Below are positions 8,557-16,626 of a stretch of 64,000 nucleotides of DNA, one piece after another (within the stretch, counting starts at the first letter, position 1; each line of letters begins with the position of its first letter). Source of the DNA: Streptomyces sp. BV286. GTDB taxonomy: Bacteria; Actinomycetota; Actinomycetes; Streptomycetales; Streptomycetaceae. Where the stretch lies: assembly GCF_019090165.1 (NCBI RefSeq), contig NZ_JAHRIB010000172.1, positions 36,725-100,724 of the forward strand, read 5' to 3'. Both the position numbers and the translations under genes were made by a program. The notes under the pieces were generated by a model that was not told the DNA's origin, searched no databases, and saw only the letters and a list, made by a program, of their open reading frames with translations.

Positions 8557-9570
8557 CTACCCGTCCTGTCCCTTCAGGGCCGCCGCGCCCTCGAGCCCCC
8601 GCTTCAGCCCGCGCGTCGGAGCCTCGCCGTCCTTGGAGTCCTCGGCGTCCTCGGAGTCCTTGGAGTCTTCGGACACCGCCGGACGGGCCGTGATGCCGTC
8701 CGGGACGCCGGCGCGGCGGGGGCGGCTCAGTGCCACTCCTGCCAGGACCACTCCCATGCCCACGATCACGCGCAGCCCGATCTCCTCGTCCAGTACCAGT
8801 GCGCCCAGCGCCACGGAGACCACCGGGAGCAGATAGCCGACCGTGGCCGCGCTCGTGGGCCCCTCCTCCGCTATCAGCCGGTAGTTGAGGTAGAAGGTGA
8901 CGCCGGTGCCGAGGATGCCGAGGGCGGCGATCGCCAAGAGGCCGGTGGCGTCGGTGCGCGGCGGGCCGGCCGCGGGGAGTGCCAGGGTGGTCCAGGCGGT
9001 GGCGGTCAAAAGTTGGGCGGCGGAGACGGCCAGGGGCACGCCCCGGCCGGTGAGCGTGCGGGCCATGTACGCGAAGGCGACGGCGTAGCTCGCCGCGGCG
9101 GCCAGGAGAGCCAGGGCGCCCCAGGTCAGCAGGCCCGAGCGGTGCCAGGGGGCGAAGATCAGGAGCGTGCCCGCGAAGCCCAGGAACAGGCCGGTCAGGC
9201 GGGTGCGGCCGAGTCCGCGGTCCGTGCCCAGGCCGATGCCGATCAGCAGTGACCAGAGGGGGGTCGTCGCGTTCAGTACGCCCGCGACACCGGAGTCCAC
9301 CGTCTGCTCGCCGATGCTGAAGAGAGCGAACGGGACGGCGTTGCAGAACAGGGCGGCGACGATCAGGTGGGCCCAGGTCCCGCGGTCGCGGGGGAGGCGC
9401 TGGCCCGCCGAGCGTGCCAGGAGAAGAAGTACGCCCGTGCCCAGCGCACAGCGGGCGATGGTGATCTGGGCCGGGGACAGACCGTGGTTCAGGGCGATCT
9501 TGATCCAGAGGAATCCGGAGCCCCACAGGAGTGCCAGGGCGGCCATGCGCAGGGAAGAGGTGAGCGGCAT
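8557..9570 (-). CDS. DMT-superfamily (EamA) transporter
   Basis: A 337-residue inner-membrane protein with ten predicted hydrophobic helices arranged as two EamA repeats (LALLWGSGFLWIKIALNHGL in the first; a second repeat from about residue 150). The family exports small metabolites or amino acids. The C-terminus ends in an acidic, repetitive tail (DSEDAEDSKD) encoded by an imperfect GTCCTCGGA/GTCCTTGGA repeat at about 8635-8675. ATG 9570 is chosen over ATG 9621 because the longer start would overlap the divergent lysR promoter. It is probably controlled by the divergent LysR-family regulator. Confidence 0.85.
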   Translation of the reverse strand: MPLTSSLRMAALALLWGSGFLWIKIALNHGLSPAQITIARCALGTGVLLLLARSAGQRLPRDRGTWAHLIVAALFCNAVPFALFSIGEQTVDSGVAGVLNATTPLWSLLIGIGLGTDRGLGRTRLTGLFLGFAGTLLIFAPWHRSGLLTWGALALLAAAASYAVAFAYMARTLTGRGVPLAVSAAQLLTATAWTTLALPAAGPPRTDATGLLAIAALGILGTGVTFYLNYRLIAEEGPTSAATVGYLLPVVSVALGALVLDEEIGLRVIVGMGVVLAGVALSRPRRAGVPDGITARPAVSEDSKDSEDAEDSKDGEAPTRGLKRGLEGAAALKGQDG

Positions 9571-9641
9571 GCGTCCACGGTCCGCCAACGGGACTGTAAG
9601 GACAAGTGAAAGATCTTGCATGCACTGTTAACCTCACCTAC

Positions 9642-10565
9642 ATGCTTGATGTGCGACGCATGCAGATGCTGAGGGCCGTGGTGACCAGCGGGTCCGTGAC
9701 GGCGGCGGCGACGCGGCTCGGCTACACGCCGTCGGCGGTCAGCCAGCAGATCGCGGTGCTGGAGAAGGAGGCCCGCACCCCCCTGCTCGAACGGGTGGGG
9801 CGCGGTGTGCGGCCCACCCGGGCGGGGCTGTTGCTCACCGAGTACGCGGACGCCATCGGGCGCCAGGTCGCCGAGGCGGAGACCGCGCTCGACGACCTGC
9901 GGGAGGGGCGCACGGGACGGCTCGCCGTGCGGTACTTCGCGACGGCGGGGGCCGCGCTGGTCGCCCCGGCGGTGGCCCGGGTACGAGTCGAACACCCGGG
10001 CGTACAGGTGGAGTTGAAGCTCATCGACCCCGAGGACCCGCTGCCGGCCGTCCGGGAGGGCCGGGCGGACCTGGCTCTGGTGGTGCGGCCGGACGCCGAG
10101 GACCGGGAAGAGGAGGAGGGGGCGGGTGGCGTACGGCTGGTGCGGCTGCTCGACGATCCGTACCTCGCCGTGCTGCCGAAGGGGCACCGGCTGGCGGGGC
10201 GGCGGACCGTGGCGCTCGCCGACCTCGCCGAGGAGCCCTGGGTCGGCAGCGAGTGGCCGGGGCCCTGTCTCGACGCGCAGCTCTCGGCGTGCGAGGCCGC
10301 CGGGTTCCGGCCCCGGTTCGTGGTGGAGAGCGAGGACTACGTGACCGCGCAGGGGTTCGTCGCGGCGGGGCTCGGCGTGAGCCTGGTCCCGCGGCTGGGC
10401 CTCGGCAGCCCGCACCCCGACGTGGCCGTACGGCAGGTCCGGCGGCCGGAGCCGGCACGGGTGATCTTCGCGGCCGTACGGGAGTCGGCGGCCCCGACGC
10501 CCGCCCTGCGCAGCTTCCTGGCGGCGCTGCGGGAGGCCGCGGAGAGGAGCGGCGCGGCTTCCTGA
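9642..10565 (+). CDS. LysR-family transcriptional regulator
   Basis: A 307-residue regulator with the N-terminal winged helix (MLDVRRMQMLRAVVTSGSVT, then AAATRLGYTPSAVSQQIAVL) and a periplasmic-binding-protein-like effector domain from about residue 90. ATG 9642 is chosen since the DNA-binding domain begins there; an ATG at 9606 is in frame but lies within the intergenic region. It is divergent from the DMT transporter with 71 bp between starts, the usual arrangement in which LysR proteins control the neighbour and themselves. A short palindrome TGCATGCA sits in the gap at 9618-9625. Confidence 0.9.
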   Translation: MLDVRRMQMLRAVVTSGSVTAAATRLGYTPSAVSQQIAVLEKEARTPLLERVGRGVRPTRAGLLLTEYADAIGRQVAEAETALDDLREGRTGRLAVRYFATAGAALVAPAVARVRVEHPGVQVELKLIDPEDPLPAVREGRADLALVVRPDAEDREEEEGAGGVRLVRLLDDPYLAVLPKGHRLAGRRTVALADLAEEPWVGSEWPGPCLDAQLSACEAAGFRPRFVVESEDYVTAQGFVAAGLGVSLVPRLGLGSPHPDVAVRQVRRPEPARVIFAAVRESAAPTPALRSFLAALREAAERSGAAS

Positions 10566-10585
10566 CCAGGTCGCTCCGCCCGCGG

Positions 10586-11458
10586 CTAGGCCTTCTTCGG
10601 CAGCCGGAACCGGCCGGGCTCTCTCGCCGGGACCAGTTGCGGCAGCGCGTACGGCAGGGAGCCGTACCAGAGCCTCGCGACCGTGAAGCCGAACGCCAGG
10701 CACGCCATGCCGCCCACCGCGTCCAGCCAGAAGTGGTTGGCCGTGGCGACGATGACCACCAGGGTCGCCGTGGGGTAGAGCAGGCCCAGGACGCGGACCC
10801 AGGGGACCGAGGCCAGGGCGAAGATCGTCAGGCCGCACCACAGGGACCAGCCGATGTGCATGGAGGGCATCGCCGCGTACTGGTTCGACATGTTCTTCAG
10901 GTCGCCGGAGGCCATGGAGCCCCAGGTCTGGTGGACGACGACCGTGTCGATGAAGTCGCCGCCGTTCATCAGGCGCGGCGGGGCCAGCGGATACAGGTAG
11001 TAACCGACCAGGGCCACACCCGTCGTCGCGAAGAGGACCATGCGGGTCGCCGCGTACCGGCCCGGGTGACTGCGGTAGAGCCACACCAGGACACCGAGGG
11101 TCACCACGAAGTGCAGCGTCGCGTAGTAGTAGTTCATGCCGACGATCAGCCAAGTCACCGAGTTCACGGCGTGGTTGACGGACTCCTCCACGGCGATGCC
11201 GAGGTGGTGCTCCACCTTCCAGATCCAGTCGGCGTTCTCCAGCGCCTGCGCCTTCTGCTCCGGAACGGCGTTACGGATCAGTGAGTACGTCCAGTAACTC
11301 ACCGCGATGAGCAGGATCTCGAACCAGAGCCGGGGGCGGCGGGGCGTACGCAGCCGGCGCAGGAAACGGTGTCCCGCGCGGCCGTTCGCCTCGTCCGCGA
11401 CGGGCTGTGGAGGGGCCTGCTCCTGGCCTTCCAGTGTCGTCACGGTGCTCTCACCCAT
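10586..11458 (-). CDS. PAP2-superfamily membrane phosphatase/inositolphosphotransferase-like protein
   Basis: A 290-residue polytopic membrane protein with about six helices. The motifs YPLAPPRLM, PSMHIGWSLWCG and ANHFWLDAVGG match the C1-C3 catalytic motifs of the PAP2/InPase group, here in the form seen in aureobasidin-resistance/inositol phosphorylceramide synthase-like proteins. The likely role is lipid-phosphate hydrolysis or head-group transfer on the outer face of the membrane. It stands alone and converges with the LysR gene, 20 bp apart. Confidence 0.85.
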   Translation of the reverse strand: MGESTVTTLEGQEQAPPQPVADEANGRAGHRFLRRLRTPRRPRLWFEILLIAVSYWTYSLIRNAVPEQKAQALENADWIWKVEHHLGIAVEESVNHAVNSVTWLIVGMNYYYATLHFVVTLGVLVWLYRSHPGRYAATRMVLFATTGVALVGYYLYPLAPPRLMNGGDFIDTVVVHQTWGSMASGDLKNMSNQYAAMPSMHIGWSLWCGLTIFALASVPWVRVLGLLYPTATLVVIVATANHFWLDAVGGMACLAFGFTVARLWYGSLPYALPQLVPAREPGRFRLPKKA

Positions 11459-11556
11459 AGGGACAGAGTCTGCCAGATGAGCCTTTCCTCACCGATCATC
11501 CCTCGGGTGGGTCCTGGTCGCACGTTCTACACCTGGAGTAGGTGGGGCCCTACTGC

Positions 11557-12591
11557 TTACGCACGACTGCGGTCCCCGGGGGCCGAGGCCGTCGACCCCC
11601 GCACGACCAGTTCCGGCATGAACACGAACTCACTGTGGGGAGCCGGCGTCCCGCCGATCTCCTCCAGCAACGTGCGCACCGCGGCCTGGCCCATCGCCGG
11701 AACCGGCTTGCGGACCGTGGTGAGGGGCGGGTCCGTGAACGCGATCAGCGGGGAGTCGTCGAAGCCGACGACGGAGACGTCCTTCGGGACGTCGAGGCCA
11801 CGCTGCCGGGCGGCCCGTATGGCGCCGAGGGCCATCATGTCGCTCGCGCAGACGACGGCCGTGCAGTCGCGGTCGATCAGCGCCGCCGTGGCCGCCTGGC
11901 CGCCCTCCAGCGTGTACAGGGAGTGCTGGACCAGACGCTGTTCGACGTCGTCCGCGGTCAGGCCCAGCAGATCCTGCATCGTGCGGACGAAGCCCTCGAT
12001 CTTGCGCTGCACCGGCACGAACCGCTTGGGACCCAGGGCGAGACCGATCCGGGTGTGGCCGAGGGACACGAGGTGGGTGACCGCAAGGGCCATCGCCGCC
12101 CGGTCGTCCGGCGAGATGAAGGGAGCCTGCACCTTCGGCGAGAACCCGTCGACGAGGACGAACGGCACCCCCTGGCCGCGCAGCTGCTCGTACCGCTGCA
12201 TGTCCGCGGAGGTGTCCGCGTGCAGCCCGGAGACGAAGATGATGCCGGCGACCCCCCGGTCGACCAGCATCTCGGTCAGTTCGTCCTCGGTGGAACCGCC
12301 CGGGGTCTGGGTCGCGAGGACCGGCGTGTAGCCCTGCCGCGTCAGTGCCTGGCCGATCACCTGGGCCAGGGCCGGGAATATCGGGTTCTCCAGCTCCGGG
12401 GTTATCAGCCCGACGAGCCCCTCACTGCGCTGCCGCAGACGTACGGGCCGCTCGTAGCCGAGCACGTCGAGCGCGGCGAGAACGGACTGGCGGGTGGTCG
12501 CGGCGACGCCCGGCTTCCCGTTCAGGACGCGGCTGACGGTCGCTTCGCTCACCCCCGCCTGGGCTGCGATGTCGGCAAGCCGTGTGGTCAC
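11557..12591 (-). CDS. malR: Maltose-regulon repressor MalR (LacI family)
   Basis: A LacI/GalR repressor: helix-turn-helix TTRLADIAAQAGVSEATVSR and hinge VLNGKPGV at the N-terminus, then a sugar-binding domain with ELENPIFPALAQVI and DDSPLIAFTDPPLTTV. It is divergent from malEFG. The sequence closely resembles what I recall of S. coelicolor MalR and S. lividans Reg1, which repress maltose uptake and amylase genes. I use GTG 12591 (344 aa), which gives the family's usual N-terminus. ATG 12684 is in frame, has a better ribosome-binding site (GAGGGA) and would add 31 residues of low complexity, so the start is open. Confidence 0.95.
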   Translation of the reverse strand: MTTRLADIAAQAGVSEATVSRVLNGKPGVAATTRQSVLAALDVLGYERPVRLRQRSEGLVGLITPELENPIFPALAQVIGQALTRQGYTPVLATQTPGGSTEDELTEMLVDRGVAGIIFVSGLHADTSADMQRYEQLRGQGVPFVLVDGFSPKVQAPFISPDDRAAMALAVTHLVSLGHTRIGLALGPKRFVPVQRKIEGFVRTMQDLLGLTADDVEQRLVQHSLYTLEGGQAATAALIDRDCTAVVCASDMMALGAIRAARQRGLDVPKDVSVVGFDDSPLIAFTDPPLTTVRKPVPAMGQAAVRTLLEEIGGTPAPHSEFVFMPELVVRGSTASAPGDRSRA

Positions 12592-12802
12592 GGGATGGGA
12601 CTGTACCGGCCGGGTCTCGCCCTGCCCACCGACAGAACGCCGTGTGCGGGCACCTGGACGGCCCGCTCCGGGCTGCTGCGTCATCGCGTTCCCTCGTGAT
12701 TCTGGTCGGCATTCCGGTCACTGTCCGCCGCGTGCGCCCGTGGGGACGGGCTCGTTCCTGCAAGGCGCCCCGGGCCGATGATCCCCGCGACGGACGGCTG
12801 TG

Positions 12803-12825
12803 GCAAGAGCTTGCAGAGTCTTGCA
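12803..12825. promoter_or_regulatory. MalR operator-like site 1 (malR-malE)
   Basis: GCAAG, then CTTGCA at 12810-12815 and CTTGCA again at 12820-12825. The two direct copies are spaced by one helical turn, and the first forms a dyad with the preceding GCAAG. It matches the CTTGCA-type element known for MalR/Reg1 regulation in Streptomyces. Position within the divergent region fits repression of malR, malE or both. Confidence 0.6.
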
Positions 12826-12911
12826 CAGTGGCTCCACTCCCGGTGAACGGGCCTGTACCAAGGCCTCGGAGTGGTCGAGGGGAGGTCACGGCGGGGTAAC
12901 TCTCCGTCGGT

Positions 12912-12932
12912 CTTGCACTTTTTTGCTGCAAG
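12912..12932. promoter_or_regulatory. MalR operator-like site 2 (upstream of malE)
   Basis: CTTGCA at 12912-12917 and TGCAAG at 12927-12932 form an inverted repeat with a 9-base T-rich spacer. It lies about 135 bp upstream of malE and probably overlaps the malE promoter, where binding would block transcription. Confidence 0.65.
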
Positions 12933-13066
12933 GTCTTTCGCGCCGCTTTCATCGCTGTTACGTTCACGTCGCCCGACGGCGGCAACGGTGCGGTCGGCGA
13001 GTCGGGAGGGGCGGCGGACGGGGCCGCTCCCTCGAGCACACGGGCTTTCACCCTCAAGGAGAACTC

Positions 13067-14341
13067 ATGCGGCGTGGCATAGCGGCCACCGCACTGGTGG
13101 CGTCCCTCGCCCTCGCGGCGACGGCCTGCGGCGGAGACAGCGACGACAGTGGCAAGGCGGACGGCCCGGTCACCATCACGTGGTGGGACACGTCCAACGC
13201 CACGAACGAGGCACCGACGTACAAGGCCCTCGCGAAGGCATTCGAGAAGGCCAACCCGGACATCAAGGTCAAGTACGTCAACGTGCCCTTCGACCAGGCG
13301 CAGAACAAGTTCGACACCGCCGCCGGTTCCAAGGGCGCCCCGGACATCCTGCGCTCCGAGGTCGGCTGGACCCCCGCGTTCGCCAAGAAGGGCTTCTTCC
13401 TGCCGCTCGACGGCACCGAGGCCCTCGCGGACCAGGGCAAGTTCCAGCCCAGCCTGATCGAGCAGGCCAAGTACGAGGGCAAGACGTACGGTGTGCCGCT
13501 GGTCACCGACACCCTCGCGCTGGTCTACAACAAGGAACTCTTCAAGAAGGCCGGCATCGACGGGGCGCCCACCACCTGGGCCGACCTCAAGACGGACGCC
13601 GCGACGATCAAGAAGGAGACGGGCGTCGACGGCTACTGGGGATCCACCCAGGCCTACTACGCGCAGTCCTTCCTCTACGGCGAGGGCACCGACACGGTCG
13701 ACGCCGACGCCAAGAAGATCACTGTCGCCTCGCCCGCGGCCAAGAAGGCCTACGGCACCTGGAAGGGCCTGTTCGACGGCAAGGGCCTGCACAAGGCCGA
13801 CACCACCGCCGACGCGTACGCCCACATCCAGGACGCGTTCGTCAACGGCAAGGTCGCCTCGATCGTCCAGGGCCCGTGGGAGATCACCAACTTCTACAAG
13901 GGCTCGGCCTTCAAGGACAAGACCAACCTCGGTATCGCCACCGTCCCGGCCGGCTCCAGCGGCAAGGCGGGCGCCCCGACCGGCGGCCACAACCTCTCCG
14001 TGTACGCGGGCTCGGACAAGGCCCACCAGGAGGCCTCGCTCAAGTTCCTGAAGTTCATGACCTCGGCGAAGTCCCAGGAGACCATCGCCCTCAAGAACTC
14101 CACGCTGCCGACCCGCGACGACGCCTACACCACCGAGGTCAAGTCCGACCCGGGCATCGCCGGCTACCAGGGCGTGCTCTCCGCCGCCCAGCCGCGCCCG
14201 GCGCTGCCCGAGTACAGCTCGCTGTGGGGCCCGCTCGACACCGAGCTGCCGAAGATCGCCGGTGGCAAGGAGTCCCTCGACAAGGGCCTGGGCAACGCGG
14301 AGACCGCGATCGCCAAGCTGGTCCCGGACTTCAGCAAGTGA
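13067..14341 (+). CDS. malE: Maltose/maltodextrin-binding lipoprotein MalE
   Basis: A 424-residue ABC-transporter solute-binding protein. A short signal sequence ends in the lipobox LAATAC with Cys21 as the lipidated residue. The mature part has the family-1 sugar-binding motifs ITWWDTSNATNEAPTYK and VPLVTDTLALVYNKELF, with a central WEITNFYKGS segment. It binds maltodextrins outside the membrane and delivers them to MalF/MalG. ATG 13067 follows AAGGAG; the longer open frame upstream is not coding. First gene of the mal operon. Confidence 0.95.
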   Translation: MRRGIAATALVASLALAATACGGDSDDSGKADGPVTITWWDTSNATNEAPTYKALAKAFEKANPDIKVKYVNVPFDQAQNKFDTAAGSKGAPDILRSEVGWTPAFAKKGFFLPLDGTEALADQGKFQPSLIEQAKYEGKTYGVPLVTDTLALVYNKELFKKAGIDGAPTTWADLKTDAATIKKETGVDGYWGSTQAYYAQSFLYGEGTDTVDADAKKITVASPAAKKAYGTWKGLFDGKGLHKADTTADAYAHIQDAFVNGKVASIVQGPWEITNFYKGSAFKDKTNLGIATVPAGSSGKAGAPTGGHNLSVYAGSDKAHQEASLKFLKFMTSAKSQETIALKNSTLPTRDDAYTTEVKSDPGIAGYQGVLSAAQPRPALPEYSSLWGPLDTELPKIAGGKESLDKGLGNAETAIAKLVPDFSK

Positions 14342-14346
14342 GCCCG

Positions 14347-14391
14347 GGTGGCCGCGGGATCCTCTCAGGGGGGACGGATCCCGCGGCCACC
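14347..14391. terminator. Strong hairpin between malE and malF
   Basis: An inverted repeat with arms 14347-14362 and 14376-14391 (16 bp, fully paired, core GTGGCCGCGGGATC) and a 13-base loop lies just past the malE stop. As in other binding-protein operons, such a hairpin can partly stop transcription or protect the malE 3' end, giving more MalE than MalF/MalG. Confidence 0.7.
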
Positions 14392-14494
14392 GGCCGTGCG
14401 CGCGACCGCCACCGCAACCGGTAGGCGTCCACGCCCCGCCCGTCGAGCCTCCAGACGTGCGCCCAACGCCAGATTTTCCAGAAGGTGTCGAACC

Positions 14495-15499
14495 ATGACA
14501 GTCGTCATCGACCGCGCGACCGGCAAGCGCCGCGGTGACCGGGCCCCACGCCCCGGTCCGCTCCAGCGCATGAAGCACTCGTACCAGAAGTACTGGTACG
14601 CGTACGCGATGACCGCCCCGGTGGTCCTCGTGCTCGGTGTGCTGGTGCTCTATCCGCTGGTGCGGGGCATCTACCTGACGTTCACCGACGCCAACAGCCT
14701 CAACTCGGCCCGCACGATCGGCGTCAACCACATCGACGCCACCTACAAGTTCATCGGCCTCGACAACTACGCCGACATCCTGTGGGGCCCCACCGCGTAC
14801 GACCGCTTCTGGTCGCACTTCATCTGGACGATCGTGTGGACGGCCCTGTGCGTGCTGCTCCACTACGCCATCGGCCTCGGTCTCGCCCTGCTGCTCAACC
14901 AGAAGCTGCGGGGCCGGACCTTCTACCGCCTCGTCCTCGTCCTGCCGTGGGCCGTGCCGACGTTCGTCACCGTCTTCGGCTGGCGCTTCATGCTCGCCGA
15001 CGGCGGAGTCATCAACTCCATGCTGGACGCGGTGCATCTGCCCACACCGCTGTGGCTGGAGGACACCTTCTGGCAGCGGTTCGCCGCCATCATGGTCAAC
15101 ACCTGGTGCGGAGTGCCGTTCATGATGGTCTCGCTGCTCGGCGGCCTGCAGTCCATCGACGGCGCCCTGTACGAGGCCGCTGAGATGGACGGTGCGAACG
15201 CCTGGCAGCGGTTCCGGCACGTGACCCTGCCGGGCCTGCGGTCGGTCAGCTCCACCGTCGTACTGCTCGGCGTCATCTGGACGTTCAACCAGTTCGCCAT
15301 CATCTTCCTGCTCTTCGGCGACACCGCACCGGACGCGCAGATCCTCGTCACCTGGGCCTACTACCTGGGATTCGGCCAGCAGCCGCGCGACTACGCGCAG
15401 TCCGCCGCGTACGGCGTCCTGCTGCTCTCGATCCTGATCGTCTTCACCTCCGTCTACCGACGCTGGCTGGCCCGCAACGAGCAGCAGCTCGCGATCTGA
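14495..15499 (+). CDS. malF: Maltodextrin ABC transporter permease MalF
   Basis: A 334-residue membrane permease with six hydrophobic helices and the cytoplasmic EAA loop EAAEMDGANAWQRFRHVTLP, which docks the ATPase. ATG 14495 follows AGAAGG; upstream codons in the same frame are intergenic. It pairs with MalG to form the channel for sugars delivered by MalE. No ATP-binding subunit is encoded nearby, in keeping with Streptomyces using a shared MsiK ATPase. Confidence 0.95.
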   Translation: MTVVIDRATGKRRGDRAPRPGPLQRMKHSYQKYWYAYAMTAPVVLVLGVLVLYPLVRGIYLTFTDANSLNSARTIGVNHIDATYKFIGLDNYADILWGPTAYDRFWSHFIWTIVWTALCVLLHYAIGLGLALLLNQKLRGRTFYRLVLVLPWAVPTFVTVFGWRFMLADGGVINSMLDAVHLPTPLWLEDTFWQRFAAIMVNTWCGVPFMMVSLLGGLQSIDGALYEAAEMDGANAWQRFRHVTLPGLRSVSSTVVLLGVIWTFNQFAIIFLLFGDTAPDAQILVTWAYYLGFGQQPRDYAQSAAYGVLLLSILIVFTSVYRRWLARNEQQLAI

Positions 15500-15512
15500 G
15501 GCAGGAGTCCCC

Positions 15513-16424
15513 ATGAGCACCACGACAGTCAAGTCCTCCGCCCCGGCGGACAGGGATCCCGCGGGCACCGCGCCGGCGGGCAAGGGACCACGACGCGGCG
15601 AGCGCAGCCTCGCCGGAACCCTGACCTCGCACGGCATCCTCGGCGTCGCGAGCCTGATCGCACTCTTCCCGATCGCGTGGCTGATCTACCTGTCCCTCGG
15701 GCCGGACAAGGACGACTACCTGCACCCCGGGGGCATCCTCGGGAAGATGACGTTCGACAACTACTCGTTCGTGTTGCAGCACACGCCGTTCTTCGACTGG
15801 CTGAAGAGCACGCTCATCGTGTCGCTGGGGACGACCGTCATCGGCGTCATGGTCGCCGCCACCACCGGGTACGCGGTCTCCCGCATGCGCTTCCCCGGCT
15901 ACCGGAAGTTCATGTGGGTGCTGCTGGTGACCCAGATGTTCCCGGTCGCCGTACTGATGGTCCCGATGTACGAGATCCTCAGCGAACTCCAGCTCATCGA
16001 CAACTACTTCGGCCTGATCCTCGTCTACTGCTCGACCGCGGTGCCGTACTGCGCGTGGCTGCTCAAGGGCTACTTCGACACCATCCCCTTCGAGATCGAC
16101 GAGGCGGGGCGCGTCGACGGGCTCTCGCCCTTCGGCACGTTCACGCGGCTGATCCTGCCGCTCGCCAAGCCCGGCCTGGCCGTTGCCGCGTTCTACAGTT
16201 TCATCACCGCGTTCGGCGAGGTCGCGTTCGCCTCGACGTTCATGCTGTCCGACACGAAGTACACCTTCGCGGTCGGCCTGCAGAGCTTCGTCAGCGAGCA
16301 CGACGCTCAGCGCAACCTCATGGCCGCCACCGCGGTGCTGGTGGCGATCCCGGTCTCCGCGTTCTTCTACCTTGTGCAGAAGAACCTGGTGACCGGACTG
16401 ACCGCGGGCGGCACGAAGGGGTGA
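15513..16424 (+). CDS. malG: Maltodextrin ABC transporter permease MalG
   Basis: A 303-residue second permease with six transmembrane helices and an EAA-type loop DEAGRVDGLSPFGTFTRLIL. It starts 13 bp after malF with GCAGGAG upstream, so the two are translated from one mRNA. A proline-, alanine- and lysine-rich cytoplasmic tail of about 30 residues precedes the first helix. Confidence 0.95.
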   Translation: MSTTTVKSSAPADRDPAGTAPAGKGPRRGERSLAGTLTSHGILGVASLIALFPIAWLIYLSLGPDKDDYLHPGGILGKMTFDNYSFVLQHTPFFDWLKSTLIVSLGTTVIGVMVAATTGYAVSRMRFPGYRKFMWVLLVTQMFPVAVLMVPMYEILSELQLIDNYFGLILVYCSTAVPYCAWLLKGYFDTIPFEIDEAGRVDGLSPFGTFTRLILPLAKPGLAVAAFYSFITAFGEVAFASTFMLSDTKYTFAVGLQSFVSEHDAQRNLMAATAVLVAIPVSAFFYLVQKNLVTGLTAGGTKG

Positions 16425-16480
16425 CGCTCCCCTGAAGGGCCGCGATGCGTCCGCCGTCGATCGACTGCGGCGCCGTCGTG

Positions 16481-16522
16481 GCCGGTCGCACAGTTCCCCG
16501 CGCCCTTTTGGGGCGCGCGGGT
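16481..16522. repeat. Interspersed GCAGTTCCCCGCGCCC-type repeat with hairpin
   Basis: GGTCGCACAGTTCCCCGCGC followed by CCTTTTGGGGCGCG. The second half folds as GCGCCC-TTTT-GGGGCGC. It is one of five related sites in this window and sits between malG and aglA, so it may act as a terminator or attenuator inside the operon. Confidence 0.65.
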
Positions 16523-16626
16523 GGCGGCCGTGGTCACCATCCGACCCCGCTGTGACCGCGGCCGCCTCATCACCCCGCCGCCTACCTGACCCTGACCCGA
16601 TGACTCCGTTACGTACCAAGGAAGCC

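Larger units (their letters stand above)
12592..13066. promoter_or_regulatory. malR-malE divergent control region
   Basis: This region carries the promoters of malR and malE and several copies of the CTTGCA/TGCAAG half-site: CCTGCAAGG near 12758, a cluster at 12803-12825 and an inverted pair at 12912-12932. The malE leader is about 130 bp past the last pair and ends in AAGGAG at 13057-13062. If malR starts at 12684 the first 93 bp are coding. Confidence 0.7.

Noticed and set aside
12422..15637. A 1071-residue minus-strand open frame across malE and malF
   Set aside because: It is the mirror of strongly supported transporter genes; its composition is Arg/Gly/Glu/Val-rich nonsense with no domain and no ribosome-binding site.
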